Of a stretch of DNA of 20,715 nt, positions 12,999 to 20,551 are shown piece by piece. The notes beneath the pieces are model-generated. The model did no database searches, was not told the origin of the DNA, and saw only the letters and a list, made by a program, of their open reading frames with translations. Made by a program: the position numbers and the translations under genes. The DNA comes from Desulfarculales bacterium UBA696 (GTDB lineage: Bacteria > Desulfobacterota > Syntrophobacteria > Syntrophobacterales > Syntrophobacteraceae), in contig DBMO01000056.1 of NCBI GenBank assembly GCA_002298995.1, positions 1-20,715 on the forward strand, given 5' to 3'. Position 1 is the stretch's first letter; each line of letters begins with the position of its first letter.

Positions 12999-13550
12999 AT
13001 GTCCAGAACACTCTTTCCATTTCATTCGAATGACATTTCCGCCCTGGCTAGGTCTCTCAAGAGCCAACTTGCCAATTGCGAATCTCAGCCGAGCCATCTC
13101 GAACTTTTGAACATGCTGGTCCGTGCAAACGGCTACCGCAATTTTCAGCATTACCGTGCCGAGATTGCCGCCCGTGAGCAATTGGACCGCCGGCCGGCAA
13201 CACCTGAACCCGAACCCGTAGACTTTGCCCGCGTAAAGCGCCTGATCGGAATGTTCGACCAGGAGGGAAAGCTTGTGCGCTGGCCCTCGAAGCGCAGCCA
13301 GCAGGAACTTTGCCTTTGGTTTATCTGGTCCAAAATCCCTGCGCGGCAGGTGTTGTCTGAAAAAGAAATCAACCAGCTGCTAAACGATAGTCACCATTTC
13401 GGGGACCATCCCCTTTTGCGACGGTGGCTCTGCGATTATGGAATGGTGAGCAGGACCCGGGACGGCCGGGAGTACCGCCGGGTGGAAAAGAGTCCGCCCG
13501 CCGAGGCGCTCGAATTAATCCGCCGGGTCGGGTCGGAACAAACAATGTAG
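12999..13550 (+). CDS. DUF2087 domain protein, probable DNA-binding regulator
   Basis: A 183-residue soluble protein. The C-terminal part (about residues 75-165) matches DUF2087: a basic patch R-L-I-G-M-F-D-Q-E-G-K-L-V-R-W-P-S-K, the L-S-E-K-E-I-N-Q-L-L helix, then H-P-L-L-R-R-W-L-C-D-Y-G-M-V-S-R-T-R-D-G-R-E-Y, the family's L-R-R-x-L-V-D-x-G-L-x-x-R-x-x-D-G-x-x-Y. This resembles a winged-helix end, and DUF2087 is often fused to transcription regulators. The N-terminal ~55 residues (L-A-R-S-L-K-S-Q-L, then N-M-L-V-R-A-N-G-Y-R-N-F-Q-H) form a short helical domain found in front of other small proteobacterial proteins; its function is unknown. It is preceded by a good promoter and a long, apparently structured leader, and flanked by two copies of a 31-base repeat. 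Confidence 0.78.
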   Translation: MSRTLFPFHSNDISALARSLKSQLANCESQPSHLELLNMLVRANGYRNFQHYRAEIAAREQLDRRPATPEPEPVDFARVKRLIGMFDQEGKLVRWPSKRSQQELCLWFIWSKIPARQVLSEKEINQLLNDSHHFGDHPLLRRWLCDYGMVSRTRDGREYRRVEKSPPAEALELIRRVGSEQTM

Positions 13551-13588
13551 AAACAAAAAGGCGGGGTGGCACTTATACCGTAGGACCC

Positions 13589-13641
13589 GGATAGCCCGGA
13601 TAGCTCGTCTATCCGGGCTATCCGCTGATTGGGACCCCGAG
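13589..13641. repeat. Perfect 15-bp hairpin plus 31-base direct repeat, copy 2
   Basis: GGATAGCCCGGATAG (13589-13603) and its exact complement CTATCCGGGCTATCC (13609-13623) are separated by five bases. The right arm runs into the 31-base repeat (13611-13641) also found at 12586-12616. It lies between the convergent DUF2087 and acyltransferase genes, so it could act as a barrier to read-through in both directions, although no T-tract is present. Confidence 0.8.
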
Positions 13642-13663
13642 GCGACATTAGGCGGTAAGACCG

Positions 13664-14845
13664 CTACAACACCCGATCGACCCGGGGTATCTTGCGAAGG
13701 CGGTGGGAAACGAAAAATGAGAGAGGGATGCCAAGGGAGGTGACCAGCAGGAACTTCGGCAAAGGTCCCACCGGCATTCCACCTGTACCATACTGGAGGG
13801 CCACCACGATTGGCACATGCACCAGGTAAGCGCCGTAGGCGTCAGTGCCGAGCACTTGCCAGAACGGGGTGGTTGTGTTGAAGCGCTCCCGAAAGAGTGT
13901 GCAAAGCCCTACTATAAGCCCTGTCGCGATGAAACATTCGGCGGCTACCATGAAGATGCCTCTTGCAGCCTGCGGGAGAGTAACCAGGTGGTATCGAACC
14001 AGACCCCCGGCGATGATAGCCCCAATGCCGATCCAGAGCCACCGCAACCCCCGTGCCTTGGGAATGGCTTGGAGCCATCCCCTGCTCATCGCCAGCGTGC
14101 CCAGCACGAAAAGGCTGAGATACTGGGGGAGGTGGGCCGGCTCCGACATAATAAAGCCGAGCGCGAATACCCAATCGTCGATGGGGTACCAGGTCCGTAC
14201 GAGCAAGGTTACCAGCGTGAGGACAACCGCATATCCGAGGATTGCGAGGTCGCTGGGCGCCTCTGCCCCGCTTTGCACCTTCGCCGGAGTAGCGGGGCAG
14301 CGCCGGACGAGACGCCACACGGCGTAGATGAAAGCGTAAACCAGCAGATGCTCAACGAACCAGAGATGGCCGAAGTTGATGTCGGGCCAGATGGGTCCTA
14401 TGAAACCGGCGGGCTTCGGCGCCATCCCGAAGTAGATCCGGGTATAGTAGGTCAGGAAGGGCAAGGTGCCGCCCCGGAAGTTGATATAGGAGACGTACAT
14501 CAGAAACGGGTTTACCAGCAGCACGAAAATTATCAGGGGTACGCCGAAGCGGAGTGCCTTGTCTTTTAGAAAGGAGGCTCCACCCTTACGCTCGTAGGAG
14601 CCGGGAACGAAGTAGGCTGAGATGAAGAAGAAAAGGCCCATGAAGAAGCTGGAGTTCACCCAAAAAAAGAAGCCCAGATAAGGCCAGCGTTCCGGATTCT
14701 CGTAGTTCCAGAAACCACCGGTGTTGCCATAGGCCTGGCCGACGTGATGAGCGATCACCATGAAGGTCAACGCAACTTTCAACCTGTCCAGTGCCCAGAG
14801 ACGAGGCGGGGGTGATAGTGATGAAACTGAAACGGTGGCCTGCAA
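13664..14845 (-). CDS. Acyltransferase 3 family membrane protein
   Basis: A 393-residue polytopic membrane protein of the acyltransferase-3 (OafA/NodX-like) family. The N terminus reads R-L-W-A-L-D-R-L-K-V, then a first helix with the paired His33-His34 (V-I-A-H-H-V-G-Q-A-Y) expected at the active centre. About ten hydrophobic helices follow, with the conserved F-F-I-S-A-Y-F in helix 2 and Y-G-A-Y-L-V-H-V-P near the end. Members O-acylate sugars or lipids at the cytoplasmic membrane; the acceptor here is unknown. The start is a TTG preceded by AGGAG eight bases upstream. The next ATG (residue 29) would remove part of the first helix, so TTG is preferred. It stands alone, convergent with the DUF2087 gene. 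Confidence 0.88.
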   Translation of the reverse strand: MQATVSVSSLSPPPRLWALDRLKVALTFMVIAHHVGQAYGNTGGFWNYENPERWPYLGFFFWVNSSFFMGLFFFISAYFVPGSYERKGGASFLKDKALRFGVPLIIFVLLVNPFLMYVSYINFRGGTLPFLTYYTRIYFGMAPKPAGFIGPIWPDINFGHLWFVEHLLVYAFIYAVWRLVRRCPATPAKVQSGAEAPSDLAILGYAVVLTLVTLLVRTWYPIDDWVFALGFIMSEPAHLPQYLSLFVLGTLAMSRGWLQAIPKARGLRWLWIGIGAIIAGGLVRYHLVTLPQAARGIFMVAAECFIATGLIVGLCTLFRERFNTTTPFWQVLGTDAYGAYLVHVPIVVALQYGTGGMPVGPLPKFLLVTSLGIPLSFFVSHRLRKIPRVDRVL

Positions 14846-15252
14846 TGGTCTAACTCCTGATGTGCCGCTGCGAATATTCTAAATTCGCCGCGATTTTCCG
14901 TCAGGTTGTTGTTAAAATTGAAAATTCCATAGCCTATTGTGCTGTGGCGCACGGATAAAAAGTGAAATTATTCGTGCTAAACCGCAGCTCCCGCGTCAGG
15001 CTTCCTCCGGATCTTTGCTCAGCCGGCAAGTTTTCCTTTCACAAATCAGGGAGCCACACTTATATAACGGTCAAGACGAATCAAAAGAAAAGACGGAATT
15101 AACCGCGGAGGGCTTCGTGGGGTTTCATACAAGGTCCGGCCAGAAAACCCCAGCAAAGCGGCGGCATGTGGTGCGGTAGAAGTGGTGATTCTTTTTCTTA
15201 CACCGGCTGGTTCGAGCGTGATTTCATGGCTGGTCCCCGCGACCAGCGAGGT
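14846..15252. other. Intergenic region without a recognisable gene
   Basis: About 400 bases between the acyltransferase start and the TPR gene stop, both minus strand. The frames here have no family signature or good ribosome binding site. The part next to 14880-14940 is AT-rich and may hold the acyltransferase promoter. A hairpin at 15229-15247 is listed separately. Confidence 0.5.
15229..15247 (-). terminator. Possible terminator hairpin after the TPR gene
   Basis: A 7-bp stem GCTGGTC/GACCAGC with a 5-base loop, six bases past the TPR stop codon. The sequence beyond it is not T-rich, so termination strength is uncertain. Confidence 0.35.
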
Positions 15253-15828
15253 TTAATCAATGGACGCCGAGACCGCCTTCTTGAGAAGGTCCAGGTCCGA
15301 GCTTGAAAGAACGCTCGATGTCTGGGGATGTATGGACCTGGATTCGAGCCTGTCGGCAAGGGCCGACAAAATCAGTTCCAGTTTTCCGGGGGGATGGGAA
15401 GGTGCTTGGGACTCGGCTTCCCGCGAGGATTCTTCCACTATCCGTTCACTCGCTTCGGGAACACTCTGACCAGCGAGACATCGATAAATCCTGGTAAACT
15501 GCGCAGCCTCGCCCGGATCGCCCCCAAGTGCAGCCTGCTCTGCCAGGAGCTTGAAAACGATGCTGCTCTGCCGCATCTCCCGTTCGACTTCGAGTAGAAC
15601 CCGCTGTGATTCCTCCTGATCCCCAAGCTCCATTAGCGCCATTCCGAGCAGCACTCGGGGCCTGAGATGTTCGGGGTGATACTTGAGACCATCACGGCAT
15701 ATCCGCACAACTTCCTGCCACTCTCCCGCGGAGTAGAGCGCCTCGGCCAAGGATTCGAAAATCTTGGACGAGGGATCGAGCCTGAGCATTTCCCTGTAAA
15801 TTTGTATATTTTCGGAAGAACCAGTCAT
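15253..15828 (-). CDS. Tetratricopeptide (TPR) repeat protein
   Basis: A 191-residue soluble helical protein with about three TPR-like units in its first 110 residues. These are K-I-F-E-S-L-A-E-A-L-Y-S-A-G-E-W-Q-E-V, the H-L-R-P-R-V-L-L-G-M-A-L-M-E-L-G-D unit, and a third ending A-L-G-G-D-P-G-E-A. The remaining part is Ser/Glu-rich and probably disordered, ending in a short helix. TPRs mediate protein-protein contacts; the partner is unknown. There is no signal peptide or membrane segment. ATG at 15828 is chosen because GGAGG lies six bases before it; an in-frame TTG four codons earlier overlaps that ribosome binding site and is unlikely. Endonuclease V ends 118 bases upstream on the same strand, so the two may be cotranscribed. 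Confidence 0.75.
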   Translation of the reverse strand: MTGSSENIQIYREMLRLDPSSKIFESLAEALYSAGEWQEVVRICRDGLKYHPEHLRPRVLLGMALMELGDQEESQRVLLEVEREMRQSSIVFKLLAEQAALGGDPGEAAQFTRIYRCLAGQSVPEASERIVEESSREAESQAPSHPPGKLELILSALADRLESRSIHPQTSSVLSSSDLDLLKKAVSASID

Positions 15829-15945
15829 TCTTGCCTCCAAGCGCTAAGTTGTGCGAATAACCCTGCTATGGCACTGATTATGTTCCGGAAGCCCCTTGAT
15901 GGCAAGAGAGTTTTCGGGGAAGGTTCTCCCGGCGGCATGGAAGTA

Positions 15946-16641
15946 TCAGCCGAAAGGGGATGCCCCGGCCGTCATTTCAACCCGCAGGCGGGTAGCGAGA
16001 ATGTGTGCAAGCCTCAGAGGCTCGGGGATTCGGTAGCGGCGGACGCACCGCGCAACCAGCTTTTTGGCCGAAGGAATGTCGGAGAGGTGGCCAGGAGAAA
16101 TGTAGAGCGGCTTTACGCCGTCTTTGGAGCAGTAAACCAGCCCGACTTGTTCATCTCCGAGCATCAGCGCCGCGCTTCGGCCTTTTTTGAGACTGAATGG
16201 AATATGTTCCCCGCACAACCTGCTTTTAGCGCATCCGACAGTCGGAGTATCGAGGCACAGCCCCAGGTGTGCCGCAAAACCAAGCCTTCGCGGATGGGCT
16301 ATGCCCTGCCCGTCGCAAAGAAGGATATCGGGTTTTCTATCGAGTTTGCGGTAGGTTTCGAGAAGCGGAGGGACTTCCCTGAACGACAAAAGCCCCGGAA
16401 CGTAGGGAAACGCGGCCCGCGAGACGATATGCACCGATTCGAGAGGCGACAGGTCCGGCCAGGTAAAGGTGAGCATAACCGCAATGAGCCGGTCGGTGGT
16501 CTTCGAGTAGGCAATGTCGGCCGCACCAACGACCTTGAAGCGCGGGGGCAGAGGCCTGATGGCAATTTGACCGGCGAGTTGTTTTTGGAGTTCTATTGCC
16601 TCCCTTGGAGACAGATTCCAGTTATTGCAGTCCAGCGGCAT
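15946..16641 (-). CDS. nfi: Endonuclease V (deoxyinosine 3' endonuclease)
   Basis: A 231-residue DNA repair enzyme that nicks DNA one base 3' of deoxyinosine, the product of adenine deamination. Conserved motifs are G-A-A-D-I-A-Y (Asp42), P-Y-V-P-G-L-L-S-F-R-E (residues 79-89, with the wedge region and Glu89), C-D-G-Q-G-I-A-H-P-R-R-L-G (Asp110, His116), and T-V-G-C-A-K-S-R-L. Asp42, Glu89 and Asp110 are the expected Mg-binding catalytic carboxylates, so it should be active. Length is normal for the bacterial enzyme. The start is an ATG with a modest GGGA ribosome binding site. The gene lies just behind the nrdJ terminator and therefore probably has its own promoter or depends on read-through. 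Confidence 0.92.
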   Translation of the reverse strand: MPLDCNNWNLSPREAIELQKQLAGQIAIRPLPPRFKVVGAADIAYSKTTDRLIAVMLTFTWPDLSPLESVHIVSRAAFPYVPGLLSFREVPPLLETYRKLDRKPDILLCDGQGIAHPRRLGFAAHLGLCLDTPTVGCAKSRLCGEHIPFSLKKGRSAALMLGDEQVGLVYCSKDGVKPLYISPGHLSDIPSAKKLVARCVRRYRIPEPLRLAHILATRLRVEMTAGASPFG

Positions 16642-16658
16642 TAAAATCCCAATCCATA

Positions 16659-16687
16659 AATAAAAAGAGGCGGGCCAGCGGCCCGCC
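16659..16687 (-). terminator. Rho-independent terminator of nrdJ
   Basis: On the minus strand GCGGGCC-GCT-GGCCCGC forms a 7-bp GC stem followed by TCTTTTTATTT. It lies 24 bases after the nrdJ stop codon. This is a textbook intrinsic terminator. Confidence 0.9.
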
Positions 16688-16710
16688 CCGGTGAAATCGC
16701 TATTTGGATA

Positions 16711-18972
16711 CTAACTGCACCGCGAAAACCCGCACGAGCGGCACACAATGCAGCCGCCTTCGTGTTCCACCGCGCCGCCGCAGTCGGGGCATGCGCCCAT
16801 GACATCGGATACCGCGGCTATCTTGGCTTCCGAGTGCTGGTTGAGCACCTTGGCTATACCGTCGGAGCAGGACACCACCTGTTCGCCGTTTCTCCAGGTG
16901 GGCGAGGGGCAGCGGATGCCGATCAGCTGCTTGATAATCGCATCAACCTTTACGCCCGAGCGCAGTGCAAGCGAGATGAGCCTGCTGGTGGCTTCGATCT
17001 GGGAGTAGGCGCAGCCGCCGGCTTTGCCCATTTGCGCGAAGACCTCGCAGAAGCCGTACTCATCGGAGTTGATCGTCACGTAGAGCTTGCCGCAGCCGGT
17101 GTTTACGCGCTCAGTGACGCCGTTTGTCGTGTCGGGGCGCGGACGGGGCTCGACCTGCGGGTAGTTCTTGCGCTGGATGTTTAGCACCTGGACGTCGCGG
17201 CTTCCGTCGCGGTATATCGTTAGGCCCTTGCATCCCGTCTTGTAGGCCATGATGTACGCGTTGTAGACATCTTCCGTAGTGGCGTCGAAGGAAAAGTTGA
17301 TCGTCTTGCTGACCGCGTTATCAGTATATTTCTGGAACGCCGCCTGAATGCGGATGTGCCATTCCGGATCGACTTCATGCGAGACGACGAAAACATCACG
17401 GACGTCTTCGGGAATTTCCGCGAATTTTTTTATTCCGCCCTGTTCGGCGATCCTTCGCATGAGGTCTTCCGAATAGAATCCGCGTTCCCTGGCAATTTTC
17501 TGGAAATACGGATGGGCTTCGACAAGTTCCGCGCCGTCGAGCACCTTGCGAACGAAGCTGATGGCAAATATGGGCTCGATGCCGCTCGAACACCCGGCAA
17601 TGATGCTGATTGTGCCGGTGGGGGCGATTGTCGTGGTCGTGGCATTCCTCATGTGGAGAGATTCCGGCCGGTCGAAGATGGACCCGGAATAATTCGGAAA
17701 ATTCCCCCTGGTCTTGCCAAGATGGATCGAGGCCGCTTTGGACTCGTGCTGGATGAAGCCCATCACCTCTTCGGCCGTTTTGACGGCTTTTTCGGAGTTA
17801 TAAGGTACGCCAAGTTCGATCAGAAGATCGGCGAAACCCATCACCCCGAGGCCGATCTTGCGGTTGCCCCTCGTCAGTTCGTCGATCTTGGGAAGCGGGT
17901 ACTTGTTGGCCTCGATAACATTATCCAGGAAGTGCACCGTCGCCCAGACCACGTCCTTCAGGTGCGCGTAGTCGATTTTGCCGTCCAGGACCATGTTGGC
18001 CAGGTTGATCGATCCCAGGTTGCAGGATTCATAAGGCAGGAGCGGCTGTTCCCCGCAGGGATTGGTGCTCTCGATTTCCCCGATCTCGGGAGTGGGGTTG
18101 TCGCGGTTCATGGCGTCGATGAATATGATGCCCGGCTCGCCGTTTCTCCAGGCCGACTGGACGATCGTGTCGAATACCTCGCGCGCGGGGATTCTTTCGA
18201 TTTCCTCTCCCGTCCTGGGATTAGTCAGCGCATAGTCGGTCCCCGCTTCGACGGCCCGCATGAATTCGTCGGTTACCGCGACCGAAATATTGAAGTTAGT
18301 GAAGCGCTCGTTATCGTGTTTGCAGGTAATGAAGCGCTGGATATCGGGATGGTCCACCCTGAGGATGCCCATGTTTGCGCCGCGCCTCGTGCCGCCCTGC
18401 TTGATCGTCTCGGTTGCGACGTCGAAGACGGACATGAAGGAGACCGGGCCGCTCGCGACCCCCTGGGTCGAGAGGACCTTGTCGTTTTCCGGGCGTATGC
18501 GGGAGAAGGAAAAACCGGTCCCACCTCCGCTCTTATGGATCATCGCCGCATGCTTTATCGCGTCGAAGATCGAGTCAATCGAGTCTCCGACCGGCAGAAC
18601 GAAGCATGCCGAAAGCTGTCCGAGCGGTCGTCCGGCGTTCATGAGAGTGGGGGAGTTCGGCATGAAGTCGAGGGATGTCATGAGGTTATAGAACTTCTTC
18701 GCGGTCTCCTCGACTGTGTCGGGACCTTCGAATTTGGCGTCCGCCGAAGCGATTGCCAGAGCAACCCTCCAGAACAGGCCCTCCGGAGTCTCTGCAAGTT
18801 CGCCATCCTCGCCCTTGGCGAGATAGCGCTTTTTCAATACCGTCAATGAGTTGGGTGTAAGCTTCAGGGCCGCTCCTCCAGCCGGCTGCTGAGTTGCCGG
18901 CTTGCCGTCCGAGCCTGCGGAGTAATCTTGTTCAACATAGGAGGACACAGAGAAAACCTCCAAGTTTTCCAT
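16711..18972 (-). CDS. nrdJ: Adenosylcobalamin-dependent (class II) ribonucleotide reductase
   Basis: A 753-residue class II ribonucleotide reductase that makes deoxyribonucleotides using adenosylcobalamin, without oxygen. The active site is complete: Asn304-Pro-Cys306-Gly-Glu308 with the thiyl radical Cys306 and the general base Glu308, plus the redox pair Cys123 (L-S-A-C-F-V-L-P) and Cys317 (Y-E-S-C-N-L-G). A P-T-G-T-I-S phosphate loop is at 451-456. The first ~35 residues are a low-complexity extension and not an ATP cone. The C-terminal tail has a Cys-rich zinc-ribbon-like end (C-P-D-C, then C-I-V-C-R-S-C-G-F-S-R-C-S), which carries the reducing cysteines. ATG with AAGGAT eight bases upstream. 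Single-gene unit with its own terminator. No cobalamin riboswitch or NrdR box was recognised upstream. Confidence 0.96.
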   Translation of the reverse strand: MENLEVFSVSSYVEQDYSAGSDGKPATQQPAGGAALKLTPNSLTVLKKRYLAKGEDGELAETPEGLFWRVALAIASADAKFEGPDTVEETAKKFYNLMTSLDFMPNSPTLMNAGRPLGQLSACFVLPVGDSIDSIFDAIKHAAMIHKSGGGTGFSFSRIRPENDKVLSTQGVASGPVSFMSVFDVATETIKQGGTRRGANMGILRVDHPDIQRFITCKHDNERFTNFNISVAVTDEFMRAVEAGTDYALTNPRTGEEIERIPAREVFDTIVQSAWRNGEPGIIFIDAMNRDNPTPEIGEIESTNPCGEQPLLPYESCNLGSINLANMVLDGKIDYAHLKDVVWATVHFLDNVIEANKYPLPKIDELTRGNRKIGLGVMGFADLLIELGVPYNSEKAVKTAEEVMGFIQHESKAASIHLGKTRGNFPNYSGSIFDRPESLHMRNATTTTIAPTGTISIIAGCSSGIEPIFAISFVRKVLDGAELVEAHPYFQKIARERGFYSEDLMRRIAEQGGIKKFAEIPEDVRDVFVVSHEVDPEWHIRIQAAFQKYTDNAVSKTINFSFDATTEDVYNAYIMAYKTGCKGLTIYRDGSRDVQVLNIQRKNYPQVEPRPRPDTTNGVTERVNTGCGKLYVTINSDEYGFCEVFAQMGKAGGCAYSQIEATSRLISLALRSGVKVDAIIKQLIGIRCPSPTWRNGEQVVSCSDGIAKVLNQHSEAKIAAVSDVMGACPDCGGAVEHEGGCIVCRSCGFSRCS

Positions 18973-19040
18973 TAATTATATCCTTATAGTAGACATTTTT
19001 GAAGAAAAGGAAGGAAAAAACAGCCCCAGTTTGTGAGAGT

Positions 19041-19070
19041 TTCATACCGGTAAAATGCGCTCGGAGTCAA
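19041..19070 (-). promoter_or_regulatory. Candidate promoter of nrdJ
   Basis: Minus strand TTGACT (19070-19065) and TATGAA (19046-19041) with an 18-base spacer, about 70 bases before the nrdJ ATG. The -35 is good and the -10 is weak. Confidence 0.4.
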
Positions 19071-19221
19071 TGAGGCGGGTAAAATAAATATCGGCGGATT
19101 GGGGCGAAAAGGACCGGATTTAGATCTTTGTCTGATCTATCGCTCAAATTGTAGGAAAATCTCCCGCAATCGCAGCCGAGCAGAACCATATTCTCCAAAA
19201 CGGCTCCAGCAAAGGGTTTGC

Positions 19222-19267
19222 CAAAGGGATAAAAATCCCTTGCCGCAAATTTTTTGCGCCGCAAAAA
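19222..19267. repeat. Two adjacent palindromes upstream of nrdJ
   Basis: CAAAGGGAT-AAAA-ATCCCTTG (19222-19242, a 7-bp AAGGGAT stem with extra pairing) is followed by TTTTTGC-GCC-GCAAAAA (19251-19267, 7-bp perfect stem). They could be a bidirectional terminator pair or a regulatory site some 250 bases before nrdJ. Confidence 0.5.
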
Positions 19268-19619
19268 TCACGGTCTGTGAAAATCGATACAGATTTCTGA
19301 TGTTGCCGGCTGTCAGCATTGCGGTGCGAAGAGGAAGAAAATCGCGGGGCATGAGAAGCCGGATGTTGGCTTACTCTTGAATGTAAAGATATAAAGGGCG
19401 TCCCCTATTACCCTATTACTAATTTTTCAAAGATCACGGGCATCGGCTCATTGGTTCCGCACCGAGGCTCCCCCCATCTACTTCATGATTATGGAGATCT
19501 TTGCTGGAAGCCGAAGTAAGCCCTTTTTTCGGCACTCTAATCGCACTTGTATTGCACCGTTGCCGCACCGTTAATGCACCATCTCCGCCCCCTTGCGCGC
19601 TCGCTTGGCCGGGTTTACA

Positions 19620-20243
19620 TCACGCTCGATCATCGTGCCCGCATTGCTCATTGGAGTCTTCATCGCCCACTGCCCGCGAATGTCCGGACTGCATGCCGGA
19701 CCGGCCCAGCGCTTCGTCGAGAAAAATTTGACCTTGAATCAGCATCCTCCTATAGCGCCCGGCCATTTCAAGGCCCGCCTCGATGCCCCGGATCACCCTG
19801 ACATCCAGCTGCTTCGGGTCCGCCGCCAATTGATTCATCCGCCTAAGGCACGCCTTTTCAAGTGCTTCAATGCCGTCTCGAACAGTTGCCGAGGGCTCGC
19901 CGGGGGGCTTACCGCGCGGATCGGGCGCTCTTTTGGCGTCATCCATCGCGGTCTTTCGGGCAAGGGACTCCATTGCGACAAATGCTATAACGTCCCTGGG
20001 GCCGGCTGTTTCAAGGCAGTTATGGAGCAGCTTTTCCCTCAGCAGGTTCTTCTTCGTGCCGATCTCGTGAAGAATCCGGCTGTTTTCACGCCTTTTTTCG
20101 GCCCAGCCCAGTTTCTTTCCCCAGTACTTAAGCTGTCTCGGTGAGACCCCCGTAATATCGCTGACCTCACTGAAACTGTGCCCGCTGATGCAATAGAGGC
20201 GTTCGGCCAGTTGCACCGTTTCGGTTGAAAAACTCTTCGGCAC
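19620..20243 (-). CDS. Phage-type HTH protein, probable Mu-like terminase small subunit
   Basis: A 207-residue soluble protein. Residues ~6-50 form a helix-turn-helix (A-E-R-L-Y-C-I-S-G-H-S-F-S-E-V-S-D-I-T-G-V-S-P-R-Q-L-K-Y-W-G-K-K-L-G-W). This is followed by a basic E-K-R-R-E-N helix and long amphipathic helices, the layout of small terminase or DNA-packaging HTH subunits of Mu-like phages. Such proteins bind the packaging site and recruit the large subunit. The start is GTG with AGGGGT upstream. A short overlapping frame in the position of the next gene (19663-19571, M-K-T-P-M-S-N-A-G) stops after 30 codons, and no terminase ATPase motif follows, so this may be a decayed prophage edge. The HTH call is good; the terminase identity is a judgement. 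Confidence 0.5.
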   Translation of the reverse strand: MPKSFSTETVQLAERLYCISGHSFSEVSDITGVSPRQLKYWGKKLGWAEKRRENSRILHEIGTKKNLLREKLLHNCLETAGPRDVIAFVAMESLARKTAMDDAKRAPDPRGKPPGEPSATVRDGIEALEKACLRRMNQLAADPKQLDVRVIRGIEAGLEMAGRYRRMLIQGQIFLDEALGRSGMQSGHSRAVGDEDSNEQCGHDDRA

Positions 20244-20466
20244 CGCGTCTACCCCTGCTCAGATAACGGTTGATGCGCCGGCGGCCGCGTTTGCCCGCCA
20301 ATCCTGAAGACGGTCAACGGCCTTCAATATCTCTCACTAAAGCCTTGCCTCCCGTGCGCTTAGCACACGTTTTTTACACGTATGGATAATTTGGCAACTG
20401 GTTGACGGGGCCCCCGTTTCTTCCTTGTCGGGCGGGTCTAAGACTGACAGACGCGGGTGGCGGGTG

Positions 20467-20486
20467 GCCCGGAATTATTTCCGGGC
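20467..20486. repeat. GCCCGGAA/TTCCGGGC hairpin
   Basis: A perfect 8-bp inverted repeat with a 4-base TTAT loop, followed within 25 bases by a GAGG/CCTC hairpin. No long T-run follows on either strand, so its role is unclear. Confidence 0.65.
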
Positions 20487-20512
20487 GCGGTAGCGCAAGA
20501 GGGGCTCCTCTG

Positions 20513-20551
20513 CGTGCGGGTCGCGCGTGCGGGTCGCGCGTGCGGGGTCGG
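20513..20551. repeat. 13-bp tandem repeat, three units
   Basis: CGTGCGGGTCGCG occurs twice exactly (20513-20525 and 20526-20538) and a third time imperfectly (20539-20551, CGTGCGGGGTCGG). Very GC-rich and non-coding. Confidence 0.8.

Larger units (their letters stand above)
18973..19619. other. Intergenic region upstream of nrdJ
   Basis: About 650 bases without a convincing gene. Near nrdJ it holds a candidate promoter. Around 19222-19267 are two adjacent A/T-looped hairpins. From about 19380 to 19619 the sequence lies downstream of the phage-type gene and is non-coding or degenerate, with repeated GCACCGTT/GCACC motifs near 19555-19580. Confidence 0.5.

Noticed and set aside
12472..13641. 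A CRISPR array, considered because of repeated 20-31 base units
   Set aside because: There are only two copies, about 1 kb apart and flanking a gene, with no regular spacers and no cas genes.
15667..16644. A 325-residue plus-strand open frame
   Set aside because: It is antisense to the well-supported endonuclease V and TPR genes, and its translation shows no recognisable domain.
17356..18849. A 497-residue plus-strand open frame
   Set aside because: It lies exactly opposite nrdJ, has no family signature and arises from the codon bias of the real gene on the other strand.
18973..19264. A possible cobalamin riboswitch or NrdR box upstream of the B12-dependent reductase
   Set aside because: I found no B12-box-like conserved core and no ACACWATATATWGTGT-type pair of sites; only a simple promoter candidate and hairpins are visible.
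20484..20512. A tRNA-like D-arm stretch (GCGCGGTAGCGC)
   Set aside because: There is no matching T-arm GGTTCRANYCC, anticodon stem or acceptor stem nearby, so it is not a tRNA.
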